Assembly: GCF_023701745.1 (NCBI RefSeq)
Contig: NZ_JAJOZB010000001.1
Span: forward strand, 6,681,001-6,745,000
DNA length: 64,000 nucleotides
Direction of reading: 5' to 3'
From: Streptomyces sp. RKAG293
Lineage (GTDB): Bacteria; Actinomycetota; Actinomycetes; Streptomycetales; Streptomycetaceae
Shown: positions 48,879 through 58,131 of the stretch, piece after piece
How the letters are laid out: every line of letters starts with the position of its first letter
How positions within the stretch are numbered: the stretch's first letter is position 1
The notes under the pieces: model-generated
Seen by the model: the letters and a program-made list of their open reading frames with translations, nothing else
Database searches by the model: none
What the model was told of the DNA's origin: nothing
Translations under genes and position numbers: made by a program

Positions 48879-51294
48879 GGTCCGGTCCGTCGCCGCCCGC
48901 CGGTGACCCGCCAGGGACCGCGGAGGGCCGAACGGCCGGTCCTGGCGCCCCTGGTCCGCCGTGCGGGATCAGCTTCGCTCGGACGGCGCGCGTGTCGGGA
49001 TGGTGCAGCCCCTCGAACACCGTCAGCGCCTCCTCGCGAAACCGGCGTGCCTGATGGTGGTCGCCGAGTGCCATGTGGGCGTCCGCAAGGTGGTCCAGTG
49101 CGTGCGCCTCCCGATAGCGGTCGCCCAGCGCGCGGTCGAGGGCGAGCGACGCCTCGTAGTGCCCGACCGCATCGGCGGGCCGACCCAGCCCCAGCTCCGC
49201 CTCCCCCACGCAAAGCAGGATCCCGGCCCGGCCGTCGAGATGCCCGAGCCGGCTGTACAGCTCCAGCGCCCGCCGCCCGTGGTCCAACGCCACGGTGTGC
49301 CGGCCGAGTTCCTCCTGCTGTTGGGCCACCGACGTGAGACCGTCCGCCAGCGCCCACGGGTCCCCGGTCCGCTGCGCCATCGCGAGGGCGAGCCGGGCGT
49401 GTGGCAGTGCCCGCCGGTGGTCGCCGCGGGCCGCGTGCACCCGCACCAGCGAAAGCCGCACCGCCCGCATTCCCTCGCAGTCCTCCAGCGCCCGGCAGGT
49501 GCGTAACGCAGTGCGGAGCAGCTCAAGGGCTTCCTCGGAGCGGTGCAGCCGCGACAACGCGTCGGCGAGACGCCGGGTGGCGGTCGCCCAGGCCTGCTGA
49601 TTCCCTGCACGATCGGCCGCGGTGCGGGCCAGGGCGTGTACAGCGGCACGCTGGTGCCGCCGCCCCGACCGGCGTAGGTAAACCGCCAGAGCCCCCGCAA
49701 GCCGCCACGCGTAGGGTTCCAGCCCATCGGACGCGGCGGCCTGCGCGATCACGGCTTGGAGAGTGGCCAGCTCGCGCTCGAACCAGTCCATGGCTTCTCG
49801 GCGGTCCTCCAGGGCCGTGGGCGTCCCGGGCGCGGGGGCGGCGGAACCGGGCCGCCACGGTTCCAGGTGTTGGTCGGCGCACCGGGCAGCCGCCAGGTAG
49901 TGGCACAGCAGCCGCCCGGTGGCCGCGCGGCGCTCGTCGCCCGGCCAGGCTTCCGCCCGTTCCTTCGCGTACAGCCGCAGCAAGTCGTGCAGGGCGTACC
50001 GGCCGGGCGCATGCTGCTGGACAAGGTGTGCCGCGGTGAGGGTGTCGAGCAGGGCCCGAGGGACAGCGGGCGTGCCGAGCAGCGCGGCGCAGGCGGGACC
50101 GTCGACATCTCGCCCCGGATGGCATCCGAGCAGCCTGAACAGCCGGGCCGCAGGCGGGGGCAAGAGGGCGTACGACCGCTCGAAGACGGTCCGCAGGTCG
50201 ACGTCGGCGTCCTGCAGCCCGAGGACGTCAAGCCGCGCGTGGGCCTCACGCAGTTCGGCTACCAGGTGGCCAAAGGCTTCGCCAGGGCAGACGGCGACCC
50301 TGGCCGCGGCGACACTCAGCGCCAGGGGCAGACGGGCGCAGAGATCGACCAGCTCTTCTGTCGCGAGCGGTTCGCGGTGTACTCGCTCGGCGCCGATCCG
50401 ACGGACAAGAAGAGCGTGGGCGTCGTACCGGGGGAGCACGTCCAGCGTGATGCGGAGGGCTCCCTCCCGCACGACCAGACCGTCCAGCCGGGTCCGGCTG
50501 GTGACGACGGTCAGGGACCCCGAGCCGCTCGCCAGCAGGGGCCGTACCTGCTCGGCGGAGCGGGCGTTGTCCAGCACCAGCAGGAGACGCCGATCGGCGA
50601 GCAGGGTGCGCAGCAGCGCCGAGGCGGCAGCCCGGTGCACCGGGACAGCTGCCGGAGCGACCCCAAGGCTCTGGAGGAAACCGTGCAGGGCCTCGCTGGG
50701 GTCCATCGGCTCCTCGGCACCGAAGCCGCGCAGGTTGACGTGGAGCTGGCCGTCCGGGAAGCGGTCCCGGACGCGATGCGCCCAGTACAGAGCGAGCGCC
50801 GTCTTCCCGACGCCGGCGGTGCCCTCGACGGTGGCGATCATCACGGGCCCGGCGGCGAGCGCCGCACCCATGCCCAGCAGGCCGTCCAGCCGGGCCAGTT
50901 CCGTCTCCCGCCCGACGAACCCCGGTGTGCCCGGCGGGAGCTGTTGCGGGACACGACGGTGTGCGTCTGTCGTAGCCCGGGCGGCGGGCGGGCGCAGCCG
51001 CCGGGCCATCTCCGCGGCGTCCCGTAGTGTGCCGAGCCGGCCGGCCGCCGCTCCCGTGACGCCGAGCGCGGCCAGCAGTCCGTCGAACACATCGGAGCCG
51101 GGCAGGGTCGTCCCGTTCAGGTAGGCGTAGAGGCTGCTGGCGGAGACGTTGAGGCGGCGGGCGAGTTCGGCGCGGTCCACTGCGCGGCCGCGCCCCTTCT
51201 CGGCACTGATCACCGCTTTGCTCAGCTCGGCGGCCAGCCGCTGCCGGAGCACCAAGGAGTCGTCACCTGTGGGCCGGCGTTCCTCTTTCGACAC
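48826..51294 (-). CDS. XRE-NB-ARC-TPR STAND regulator
   Basis: A protein of 822 residues. The N-terminal HTH (DRAELARRLNVSASSLYAYLNGTTLPGSDVFDGLLAALG, about 40-78) is followed by an NB-ARC NTPase with Walker A GTAGVGKTALAL (about 165) and Walker B LLLVLDNAR, a winged-helix segment, and about six TPRs to the C-terminus, which ends in an Arg/Ser/Pro tail. It resembles AfsR without the SARP domain. Such STAND proteins oligomerise on sensing a ligand. GTG 51294 follows GGAGGAACA. Its place among CHAT genes suggests a conflict-linked sensor or regulator. Confidence 0.85.
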   Translation of the reverse strand: MSKEERRPTGDDSLVLRQRLAAELSKAVISAEKGRGRAVDRAELARRLNVSASSLYAYLNGTTLPGSDVFDGLLAALGVTGAAAGRLGTLRDAAEMARRLRPPAARATTDAHRRVPQQLPPGTPGFVGRETELARLDGLLGMGAALAAGPVMIATVEGTAGVGKTALALYWAHRVRDRFPDGQLHVNLRGFGAEEPMDPSEALHGFLQSLGVAPAAVPVHRAAASALLRTLLADRRLLLVLDNARSAEQVRPLLASGSGSLTVVTSRTRLDGLVVREGALRITLDVLPRYDAHALLVRRIGAERVHREPLATEELVDLCARLPLALSVAAARVAVCPGEAFGHLVAELREAHARLDVLGLQDADVDLRTVFERSYALLPPPAARLFRLLGCHPGRDVDGPACAALLGTPAVPRALLDTLTAAHLVQQHAPGRYALHDLLRLYAKERAEAWPGDERRAATGRLLCHYLAAARCADQHLEPWRPGSAAPAPGTPTALEDRREAMDWFERELATLQAVIAQAAASDGLEPYAWRLAGALAVYLRRSGRRHQRAAVHALARTAADRAGNQQAWATATRRLADALSRLHRSEEALELLRTALRTCRALEDCEGMRAVRLSLVRVHAARGDHRRALPHARLALAMAQRTGDPWALADGLTSVAQQQEELGRHTVALDHGRRALELYSRLGHLDGRAGILLCVGEAELGLGRPADAVGHYEASLALDRALGDRYREAHALDHLADAHMALGDHHQARRFREEALTVFEGLHHPDTRAVRAKLIPHGGPGAPGPAVRPSAVPGGSPAGGDGPDLRRPASAARSRSRPSSP

Positions 51295-51309
51295 TGTTCC
51301 TCCGTGCAC

Positions 51310-51532
51310 CGGTCGTCACTCCGCACCGTGGTTTCTCAGACCTTTCCAGTGTGTTCCAGAGCACCGGCTGCCGGGGCCGGACCGCGTGGTCCGCTGAGAC
51401 GTCTCCATCGGCGGGGACCCTCTCCGCCGACCGACCCGCAGGAGGGCGGAAGCCGTGCAGACCCACTGAGTTCCTGCCACCCGTACTGGCGAAGGATGGC
51501 TCCGGCCCCGTCCCACCCCCGGGCCGGGTGGC
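51310..51532. other. Intergenic region with a short direct repeat
   Basis: TTCCAG occurs twice in direct orientation (51344-51349 and 51354-51359), 10 bp apart, 50 to 65 bp upstream of the STAND gene, near the expected -35 position. G/C-rich inverted repeats near 51360-51400 may end the upstream glycosyltransferase transcript. No gene is credible. Confidence 0.3.
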
Positions 51533-53785
51533 TCACCTCTGGTGGTCCGTCTCCCGGACACACCGCAGCACCCGGCGCGCGGCCTCGCCCCACGGCACGC
51601 GGTACGCCATCTCCTTCTGCAACTCCTCGGCGCGCAGGAACGCCCCGCGAAGGTCGAACATGACCGAGGAGATGGCCCCGGCCCACCGCCCGACGTCCTG
51701 CTCGATCCGGTGGGGGACAGCCTCGACATCGACCACGACTCGCTCCGCCTCGTGGTCCGGCAGCGTCCTGCGCAGCAGCTCCCCGAGTCCGCTGCGCCCG
51801 CTGACCAGTACCGGCACACCCGCGACGACCGCCTCGAGGCCCACGAGCCCGAATGACTCCGCCCGCGAGGGCATCAGCACGAGGGCGGCCCCGGCCACAT
51901 CCCGCTGGATCTGGCGAGGGTCGGCGTTGTACGGCAGGACGCTCAGGTCCACGGCGGACTGGTCCACCCATCGCGTGGCCCGGGTGTGCAGGTCAGGGGA
52001 CTGGCCGTCCCGCGCGCCCCGGACCACGAGCTGCCATCGTCCGGGTCGCGACCGCTCCGGCACCGCCCGTCCCACCGCGCGGCAGGCGATGTCCAGACCC
52101 TTGCCGATCTCCTCGCCAAGACGGCCCAGCACCAGGATCTGCGGCACCGTGTCCGGTGGCGGCGAGCCCAGCGCAGTGGGGCCTGCGTCGAACCCGGGGT
52201 CGAGCCGCAGCAGCGGACCAAGATCCTCAAATCCGGGCACGCGCCGCCGCCTGACCAGCGCTGCCTCCAGCCGCGGCCCGACCGCCACCGTGCGCCACGC
52301 GCCCCGGCAGAGCGTGAATTCGAGTTCGGTGCGCTCGTCGGCACGGGCTCCGACGTCCCCCTCGGGGCGCGTCCGATGCCATTCCGCTTGGTCCGGCTCG
52401 ACGTGCAGGAACTGCAGTCGCTTCGCGCCGGGGAAGTGGCGCACCTGGGCCAGGGCCGCCGGGCCGGTCACTCTGCCGTGCCCGAGGATCAGATCGGGCA
52501 CCCACCCCTCGGGCAGTTGCGGAGGCAGCATCAGCGCCTCCCGCCCGGTGTAGCCGGTCCGCGCGACATCGAGCAGTCGGATGCCGTGGGTCCGTGCGTC
52601 CGCCCGCTCCTGCTCGCTCGACGTCAACACCAACACCACGACGTCGGCCCGCGCATTGGCGAGCGCTATGCACAACAGTCGGTTGAGTGTGCTCAGACCG
52701 CCCCGGGCGGGAAACCACTCGTCGGCGACGCTGAGCACCCGTACCGGCTCGGTACGCGTCCCGATCTCCGTGTTGCCATGCGGCGACCGCTCGCGCTCCG
52801 GGCCAGTCGGTGTGGCCGGCTGAGACTCCGGTGTGGTGCTGACCTCCGGCACAGGCTGCCGCTTGCCCAAATGGTGGAGAGTCACATCGTCCTTCAGCAT
52901 TCGGGTGAACCAGGCGACGAGTTCCCCGTCGTCGTCGAGTACGTCCGTGCAGGCGAGCGCGGAACCACGACTGCCGTCCCAAGTACGCAACGCCTGCGAC
53001 GCGTTGTGCCACGCTCCTTCCACGGATTGTCGCAGGGCACTCAGTTGCTCGACCGGATCCTCCAGGTCCCGAGGTCCTGATCCTGTTGCGAACGGCACCC
53101 GGATCCGGGCCTTTGGAGCCGGCCCGTCCGACAACGCCCAGTCGCTGCGGAGCATGCCGTGCACGGCGATTTGGTAGCGGATCGCGCTCATGTGCATCAG
53201 GTAGCGGACGAACAGCGGCATCTCCGTTCCGTCGCCCGCGGACCACGCCCAGGCACCGAGCCGGTCGTCGTGCCCGGCCGGGACGAGCAGCCGCAGGCGG
53301 CGCACGGGATCCGTGTCGCCCGTCCCATAGGGCGACGCCGACTCCAGGACATCGGTTTTGCTCCCGGCCGTCTTGCCCAGAAGCAGCGTCACCGCGCCGA
53401 GATGGGCCTGTCCCAAGGGGCCCGTGATCTCCTGGACACGTTGCTCCAGGTCCGGCCAGGTCCGGCCCGGGGCCGCGCCGAGCAGCAGGGACAGATTCAG
53501 TACCTCCTGGTTGCGACGCAGGACCGCTTGGTCGAGCCCGCCGGCGGACTGTACGGCGGCCAACGGTACCGACCCGTGCAGGGACGCGACGGGCAGGACG
53601 TCCGGGAGATCGGCGGGGACGCCCCGGGACACCGGGTGATCGGCTCCCTGACGCTCCCTGAACCGATTCCACATCCCCGCCACGGAATCGAAACCGTCGC
53701 TGGGGCGCACCCCGTCGAGGGGGATGAAGACATGGGTGGCGATTTCCTGCTCCGCCACGGCGGATTCGGGCACGTCGCGGTTCAC
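51533..53785 (-). CDS. CATRA-type N-terminal module fused to a GT4 glycosyltransferase
   Basis: A protein of about 750 residues. The first 310 resemble, from memory, the N-terminal module of CATRA caspase/TPR repeat-associated proteins (HVFIPLDGVRPSD; AVLRRNQEVLNLSLLLG; LGAWAWSAGDGTEMPLFVRYLMHMSAIRYQI; DDGELVAWFTRMLKDD). After a Pro/Thr linker a complete GT-B glycosyltransferase begins (VRVLSVADEWFPARGGLSTLNRLL). It has the nucleotide-sugar domain ILVLGRLGEEIGKGLDIA and the GT4 E-x7-E motif region MPSRAESFGLVGLEAVVAGVPVLVS. The donor and acceptor are unknown. GTG 53785 is a cautious start; ATG 53827 would add 14 residues and overlap the divergent gene. Confidence 0.7.
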   Translation of the reverse strand: MNRDVPESAVAEQEIATHVFIPLDGVRPSDGFDSVAGMWNRFRERQGADHPVSRGVPADLPDVLPVASLHGSVPLAAVQSAGGLDQAVLRRNQEVLNLSLLLGAAPGRTWPDLEQRVQEITGPLGQAHLGAVTLLLGKTAGSKTDVLESASPYGTGDTDPVRRLRLLVPAGHDDRLGAWAWSAGDGTEMPLFVRYLMHMSAIRYQIAVHGMLRSDWALSDGPAPKARIRVPFATGSGPRDLEDPVEQLSALRQSVEGAWHNASQALRTWDGSRGSALACTDVLDDDGELVAWFTRMLKDDVTLHHLGKRQPVPEVSTTPESQPATPTGPERERSPHGNTEIGTRTEPVRVLSVADEWFPARGGLSTLNRLLCIALANARADVVVLVLTSSEQERADARTHGIRLLDVARTGYTGREALMLPPQLPEGWVPDLILGHGRVTGPAALAQVRHFPGAKRLQFLHVEPDQAEWHRTRPEGDVGARADERTELEFTLCRGAWRTVAVGPRLEAALVRRRRVPGFEDLGPLLRLDPGFDAGPTALGSPPPDTVPQILVLGRLGEEIGKGLDIACRAVGRAVPERSRPGRWQLVVRGARDGQSPDLHTRATRWVDQSAVDLSVLPYNADPRQIQRDVAGAALVLMPSRAESFGLVGLEAVVAGVPVLVSGRSGLGELLRRTLPDHEAERVVVDVEAVPHRIEQDVGRWAGAISSVMFDLRGAFLRAEELQKEMAYRVPWGEAARRVLRCVRETDHQR

Positions 53786-53821
53786 TCCCGTGTCGGGCGA
53801 ATCTATCGCTACAGTAACTCC

Positions 53822-54199
53822 ATGCATTCTAGGGGCGCTTCGGTCGATAAGGGCATCTCTCGGGAGCTTGTCGTGGAGGCCCGCGCGGTCCTGCGGGACG
53901 TTCTGCTCTGGACACTCCCGGCCGACCGGTGGGAGCGTCCCGATGAGGCCGTCGCAGCATTGGCCACTGCATGGGCGGCTGGGGACGAGGACGCGTTCGA
54001 GGCGGCCACCGCCGCACTGGAGATGTTGAGCCCGCACCGTGTGAAGCGGATACGGGATTCGGACGAGGTTCCGCCGACCACCCCCCTGCGCGAACGCCTG
54101 GTGGCCCTCGTCCACCGCATGGACGATGACCAGGACTCGGGCGGTGAGCCCCGCGGACGCCCGCCGGAGCGGGAAACGGACGATGGCCGTCGGAACTGA
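53822..54199 (+). CDS. CATRA-associated small protein 2 (CHAT partner)
   Basis: A small helical protein of 125 residues homologous to the one at 45120. ARAVLRDVLLWTLPADRWERPDEAVAALATAWAAGD corresponds to its LALNVMLDWRLPPDAWDE block, and TPLRERLVALVHRMDDD to its C-terminal helix. The acidic, Arg-rich tail is probably disordered. ATG 53822 has no ribosome site; TACAGT at 53810-53815 lies 6 nt upstream, so a leaderless message is possible. It precedes the second CHAT gene by 51 bp, the reverse of the order in the first pair. Confidence 0.7.
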   Translation: MHSRGASVDKGISRELVVEARAVLRDVLLWTLPADRWERPDEAVAALATAWAAGDEDAFEAATAALEMLSPHRVKRIRDSDEVPPTTPLRERLVALVHRMDDDQDSGGEPRGRPPERETDDGRRN

Positions 54200-54250
54200 G
54201 CCGCCCACTGGCAGCGATTCGCACAGCGTCCGCCCCTCGGCGCCAGGGAC

Positions 54251-57200
54251 GTGGTGAGGGCCGCGGGGCCGGTGCGCCGCCTGCGGCTCGCCCTCGCGCT
54301 GCGCCGGGCCAGAGCGGCGAGCGGGGGCAGGAGATCTCCGCGCCGCCTCGGCACCGTTGCCGCTCTGGAGGCCGTACTTCCCGGTGCCGGGCGGGCGGAC
54401 GCGGTGACGCTCCTGGAGGGAATCGCCGCGCTGCACGCCGAGGCGGCCCTGCGTGGCGAGCCGGGCGCCCGGGCCTGTTCCGTCGACGCGCTGCGGCGTG
54501 CCGTCCGCGCTGCCGGGACGGGCAGTGCAGAGGAACCGGTCGTCCTGCTCGAACTGGCCGATGCTCTGGCCGAGTTGTCCGAGGAAGCCGTGGACCCCGG
54601 GCTGCTACGGGAGGCCGTGACGACCGCCCGGCGCGGGGTGGAGGCCCTGGGCCAGGACCGACTCATCCGGATCATGGTGCTTTCGGCGGCGGCGAGGGTC
54701 CTGCTGGCCGCCGGATCGGACGGGGGCGATCCGGCGCTCCTGGAGGAGGCGTCCGGGTTCGTGCAGGACGCGTTGGCCGCAGGTGGCGGCTCCCTGTTGC
54801 ACTTGGCGTACGGCCGACGCCTGCATTACGAGGCGACCGGCGCCCGCGAGAGCCTCGATGGGGCTGAGGTGGCGGCGCGCGAGGCCGTCGCTCAGTGTGT
54901 GCGCCATGACTTGGAGGCAGCCGACGAACACGCCGAACTCTCGCAGGTACTGCGCCACCGCTTCGCCGCTACCGGCGATCGGAAGACAGCCTCCGAAGCC
55001 GTCGAGACGGCCCGCCGCGCTCTGGCCGGATACGCCGGCCGGGAGGAGGCTCACCGGCACCGGTGTCTCCTGGCGGGGGCGCTGACCGAATACCACGGCG
55101 CCGGCGGGGCCGGGGCGCTGGCCGAGGCGGTCGAGCAGGTGCGCGTAGCGATGGCCGCCGCCCCCCACACCTCCGGCGTGGCACAGATCGCGGCGGCGGT
55201 GCTCGGCACCTGGGCGGAGGAGCGGGAGGACCTCGACGCGTCGCGGGAGGCCGAATTCGCCGCGCGGATCGCCGTGGAGGCGTCCGGAGGAGTGCAGGTG
55301 CGGCGGGCGGAAGCGCTCGATACTCTTGCCGACGTCCTGCAGACGCGGTGGCTGCTCACCGAGGATCCGGCGGCTCTGGAGGACGCGGTCGGGCTGGGGG
55401 AGGAGGCGGTCGCCCTGACGCCCGCGGCCCTGCCCTCCACCCGGGCCGGCTACCTCGGGAACCTGGGCGTCGCTCGGCTCCACCGCTACAAGGCCACCAG
55501 CAACCGCGCTGACCTGGACGAGGCGATCCGGCTGACCCGTGAGGCGCTGGACCTGATCGACGACGATCACCCCGACGCAGGCCGGTACCTGAGCAACCTT
55601 GGCGTGGCACTTGCCGAACGCGCGGAGCCGGCCGGCTCGGACGACCGGCTGGACGAGGCGATCGAGGTGTGCCGCGCCGCCGTGCGTTCGAGCCCGCCCG
55701 GCCCGGCCCGAATTCCGCGTCTGAGCAACTTGGGCAGCGCTCTGTACGCGCGCTACGAGCGGTTCGGGGACCTTGCCGATCTCGACGAGGACGTCGACTG
55801 CCAGCGGGAGGCTGTGCGTGCCGCACCGCTCGGCCACCCGGACCGGCCGGGGCTGCTCAGCAACCTTGGCACTGCCCTGACCGAACGCAACGAACGGCTC
55901 GGGTCGCGGGACGACCTGGACGAGGCCCTGACTTCCCTGCGGGCCGCCCTCGATGCCATCCCGCCCCGTGGAATCCGCGCGACCGTCACCAACGCCTACG
56001 CCATGGCGCTGCACGCACTGCACGGCGCCACCGGTGACCGGGTCGTCCTGGAGCAGGCGATCACCTGGTTGCGGAGTGCGGTCGCTGCCACCCGGCCGGA
56101 CGATCCGGAACTTCCGTGGCGCCTGGCCAACTTGGTGACCTCACTGGAGGTGTCGTCGGCGCACCGCGCGGAAGCCGCAGACGAGGCGGTGACCGTCGCT
56201 CGGGAGGCGCTGCGCGAACGGCGTGAGGGATCCACCGCCAACGCGATCCGCGCCAACCTCGCGCTCGCGCTGGCCGCCCGGCGCCGCGATGGCGACCTTG
56301 ACGAGGCGGTGGACCTGGCTCGGACGGTAGCCGCGCGCGCCCTGGAGGACGACCCCGGGCGGGCGCAGGCGCTGGCGAATCTCGCCTATCTCCTGCACCA
56401 GCGGCACGGGACGACCGGCGATCCGCGCGACCGGGAGGGCGTGCGCGCCGCGCTGCGGTCGGCCGCCCTCAGCACGGCGGCAGGCCCTGGCGTCCGTCTG
56501 AATGCCGCCCGGTCCTGGGGACGGATCGCGGCGCAGGACATCGGCCCCGGCGGCCCCGGGGAGGCGGCCGAGGCCCTGGCGCTCGCCGTTGAACTGCTGC
56601 CCTACGCGACGCCCCGACGGCTGGAACGACCCGATGCGCAGCGCCTGCTGGCCGAATACGCCGGGCTGGCCGGTGACGCCGCCGCCCTGTGGCTGGCCTG
56701 CGGTGTACCCGAGCGTGCCCTGAGTCTGCTGGAACTCGGCCGCGGGGTGCTGCTCAACCGTGTGCTGGGCATCCGGGGTGATACGAGCGAGGTGCGGCGC
56801 GCGGACCCCGGACTGGCCCGTAGGTTCGAGGAACTGCGCGACGCGCTCGACGAGATGGACGCCCGGCGGGTCCTGCGGCCGTCCGGCTCGGGCGACGATG
56901 TGGCGGCGCCGGTCGCACCCTCCGCTGTTGGGACGGACCGCGAGCGACGTCGCGACTTGGAGGCCGCCCTCGACGTGCTGCTGCGGCAGATTCGCAGACT
57001 GCCCGGCCTGGCGGGCTTCCAGCGCCCCCCGGAGCCCACGGCCCTGCTCGCCGAGGCCACGGACGGGCCGGTCGTCGTGGTGAACGTCAGTTCCCACCGC
57101 TGCGACGCCCTTGTCCTTACCTCGGGGCGACTCCGCCACGTGCCCCTGCCCGGCCTCGACGCGGCCAGGCTGGACGACGCGGCCTCGACCATCCACCGCG

Positions 57201-58084
57201 ACGCGGAGACGGCGTTGGACCCGCGCACACCGAAGGCCGACGCCGATATGGCGGGGGAACGGGTCGCCGGCGTGCTCGACCTGCTGTGGCACGGGGCCGC
57301 CGCACCGGTCCTCGCCGCGCTGGAGGCGTCCGGCTCCTTCCCGCGAATCTGGTGGGTGCCCACGCAGGCCCTGTGTCATCTGCCGCTGCACGCTGCCACC
57401 GACAGGGAGACAGGCGCATCGGTAGTCGACCTGACGGTGTCTTCGTACACCCCCACCGTGACCGCTCTGCATCATGCACGGACCCGGACTCCCGATCCGG
57501 AAGTCCGCGAAGCCGCCGTGATCCACAGCGGATCCCCTGATGCGCGGACGGCGCCGTTGCCCGCCGTGGAGCGAGAGGTCGCACTGGCCGCGCGGCACCT
57601 GGGTGTCGAGCCCCTGGATGCTGCCCGGTCCGATCCGGCAGGCGTCATCGGTGCGATCACGACCTGCTCACACCTGCATCTCGCGCTGCACTCCGCAGCT
57701 GACCTCGACTCCCCGGACGACAGCGGCTTTCTGCTGGCCGGGATCGACCTGACGGTCGCCCGGATCGCGGCGCAGCGCAACGGCTCCGGGCGGCTTGCCT
57801 ACCTGTCCGCGTGTGAGACGACCCGCACCGTCCGCCACCTCGCCGACGAGGCCGTCCACCTCACGTCCGCTTTCCAGATGGCGGGCTTTCTCAGCGTGGT
57901 CGGCACCTTGTGGCGGGTCCCGGACAACGTGGCCGAGGTGGCGGCACGCTTCTTCTACGAGGAACTCGCCGCGTCCGACGGCAGCCACCCCGCGCTCGCC
58001 CTGACCCGTGTCGCCCGCCGCCTCCGCCGACGCTACGCCGCCAGCCCAGCAGCCTGGGCGGCGCATCATCATGTGGGGGTCTGA
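54251..58084 (+). CDS. TPR-CHAT caspase-like protein 2
   Basis: A protein of 1,277 residues. Residues up to about 900 form a long TPR array with a roughly 50-residue period (for example YLSNLGVALAERAEPAGSDDRLDEAIEVCRAAV, then LSNLGSALYARYERFGDLADLDEDVDCQREAV). The C-terminal CHAT domain carries His in LHLALHSA (about residue 1147) and Cys in AYLSACET (about 1187), followed by AVHLTSAFQMAGFLSVVGTLWRVPD. It is therefore probably an active protease. It is co-directional with its small partner and faces away from the CATRA-glycosyltransferase gene. GTG 54251 follows an AGGGA site. Confidence 0.88.
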   Translation: MVRAAGPVRRLRLALALRRARAASGGRRSPRRLGTVAALEAVLPGAGRADAVTLLEGIAALHAEAALRGEPGARACSVDALRRAVRAAGTGSAEEPVVLLELADALAELSEEAVDPGLLREAVTTARRGVEALGQDRLIRIMVLSAAARVLLAAGSDGGDPALLEEASGFVQDALAAGGGSLLHLAYGRRLHYEATGARESLDGAEVAAREAVAQCVRHDLEAADEHAELSQVLRHRFAATGDRKTASEAVETARRALAGYAGREEAHRHRCLLAGALTEYHGAGGAGALAEAVEQVRVAMAAAPHTSGVAQIAAAVLGTWAEEREDLDASREAEFAARIAVEASGGVQVRRAEALDTLADVLQTRWLLTEDPAALEDAVGLGEEAVALTPAALPSTRAGYLGNLGVARLHRYKATSNRADLDEAIRLTREALDLIDDDHPDAGRYLSNLGVALAERAEPAGSDDRLDEAIEVCRAAVRSSPPGPARIPRLSNLGSALYARYERFGDLADLDEDVDCQREAVRAAPLGHPDRPGLLSNLGTALTERNERLGSRDDLDEALTSLRAALDAIPPRGIRATVTNAYAMALHALHGATGDRVVLEQAITWLRSAVAATRPDDPELPWRLANLVTSLEVSSAHRAEAADEAVTVAREALRERREGSTANAIRANLALALAARRRDGDLDEAVDLARTVAARALEDDPGRAQALANLAYLLHQRHGTTGDPRDREGVRAALRSAALSTAAGPGVRLNAARSWGRIAAQDIGPGGPGEAAEALALAVELLPYATPRRLERPDAQRLLAEYAGLAGDAAALWLACGVPERALSLLELGRGVLLNRVLGIRGDTSEVRRADPGLARRFEELRDALDEMDARRVLRPSGSGDDVAAPVAPSAVGTDRERRRDLEAALDVLLRQIRRLPGLAGFQRPPEPTALLAEATDGPVVVVNVSSHRCDALVLTSGRLRHVPLPGLDAARLDDAASTIHRDAETALDPRTPKADADMAGERVAGVLDLLWHGAAAPVLAALEASGSFPRIWWVPTQALCHLPLHAATDRETGASVVDLTVSSYTPTVTALHHARTRTPDPEVREAAVIHSGSPDARTAPLPAVEREVALAARHLGVEPLDAARSDPAGVIGAITTCSHLHLALHSAADLDSPDDSGFLLAGIDLTVARIAAQRNGSGRLAYLSACETTRTVRHLADEAVHLTSAFQMAGFLSVVGTLWRVPDNVAEVAARFFYEELAASDGSHPALALTRVARRLRRRYAASPAAWAAHHHVGV

Positions 58085-58131
58085 GGGGGTGGACGCCATC
58101 CTGGCCAGGGCGATGCGGCGGCATTCGCCGG

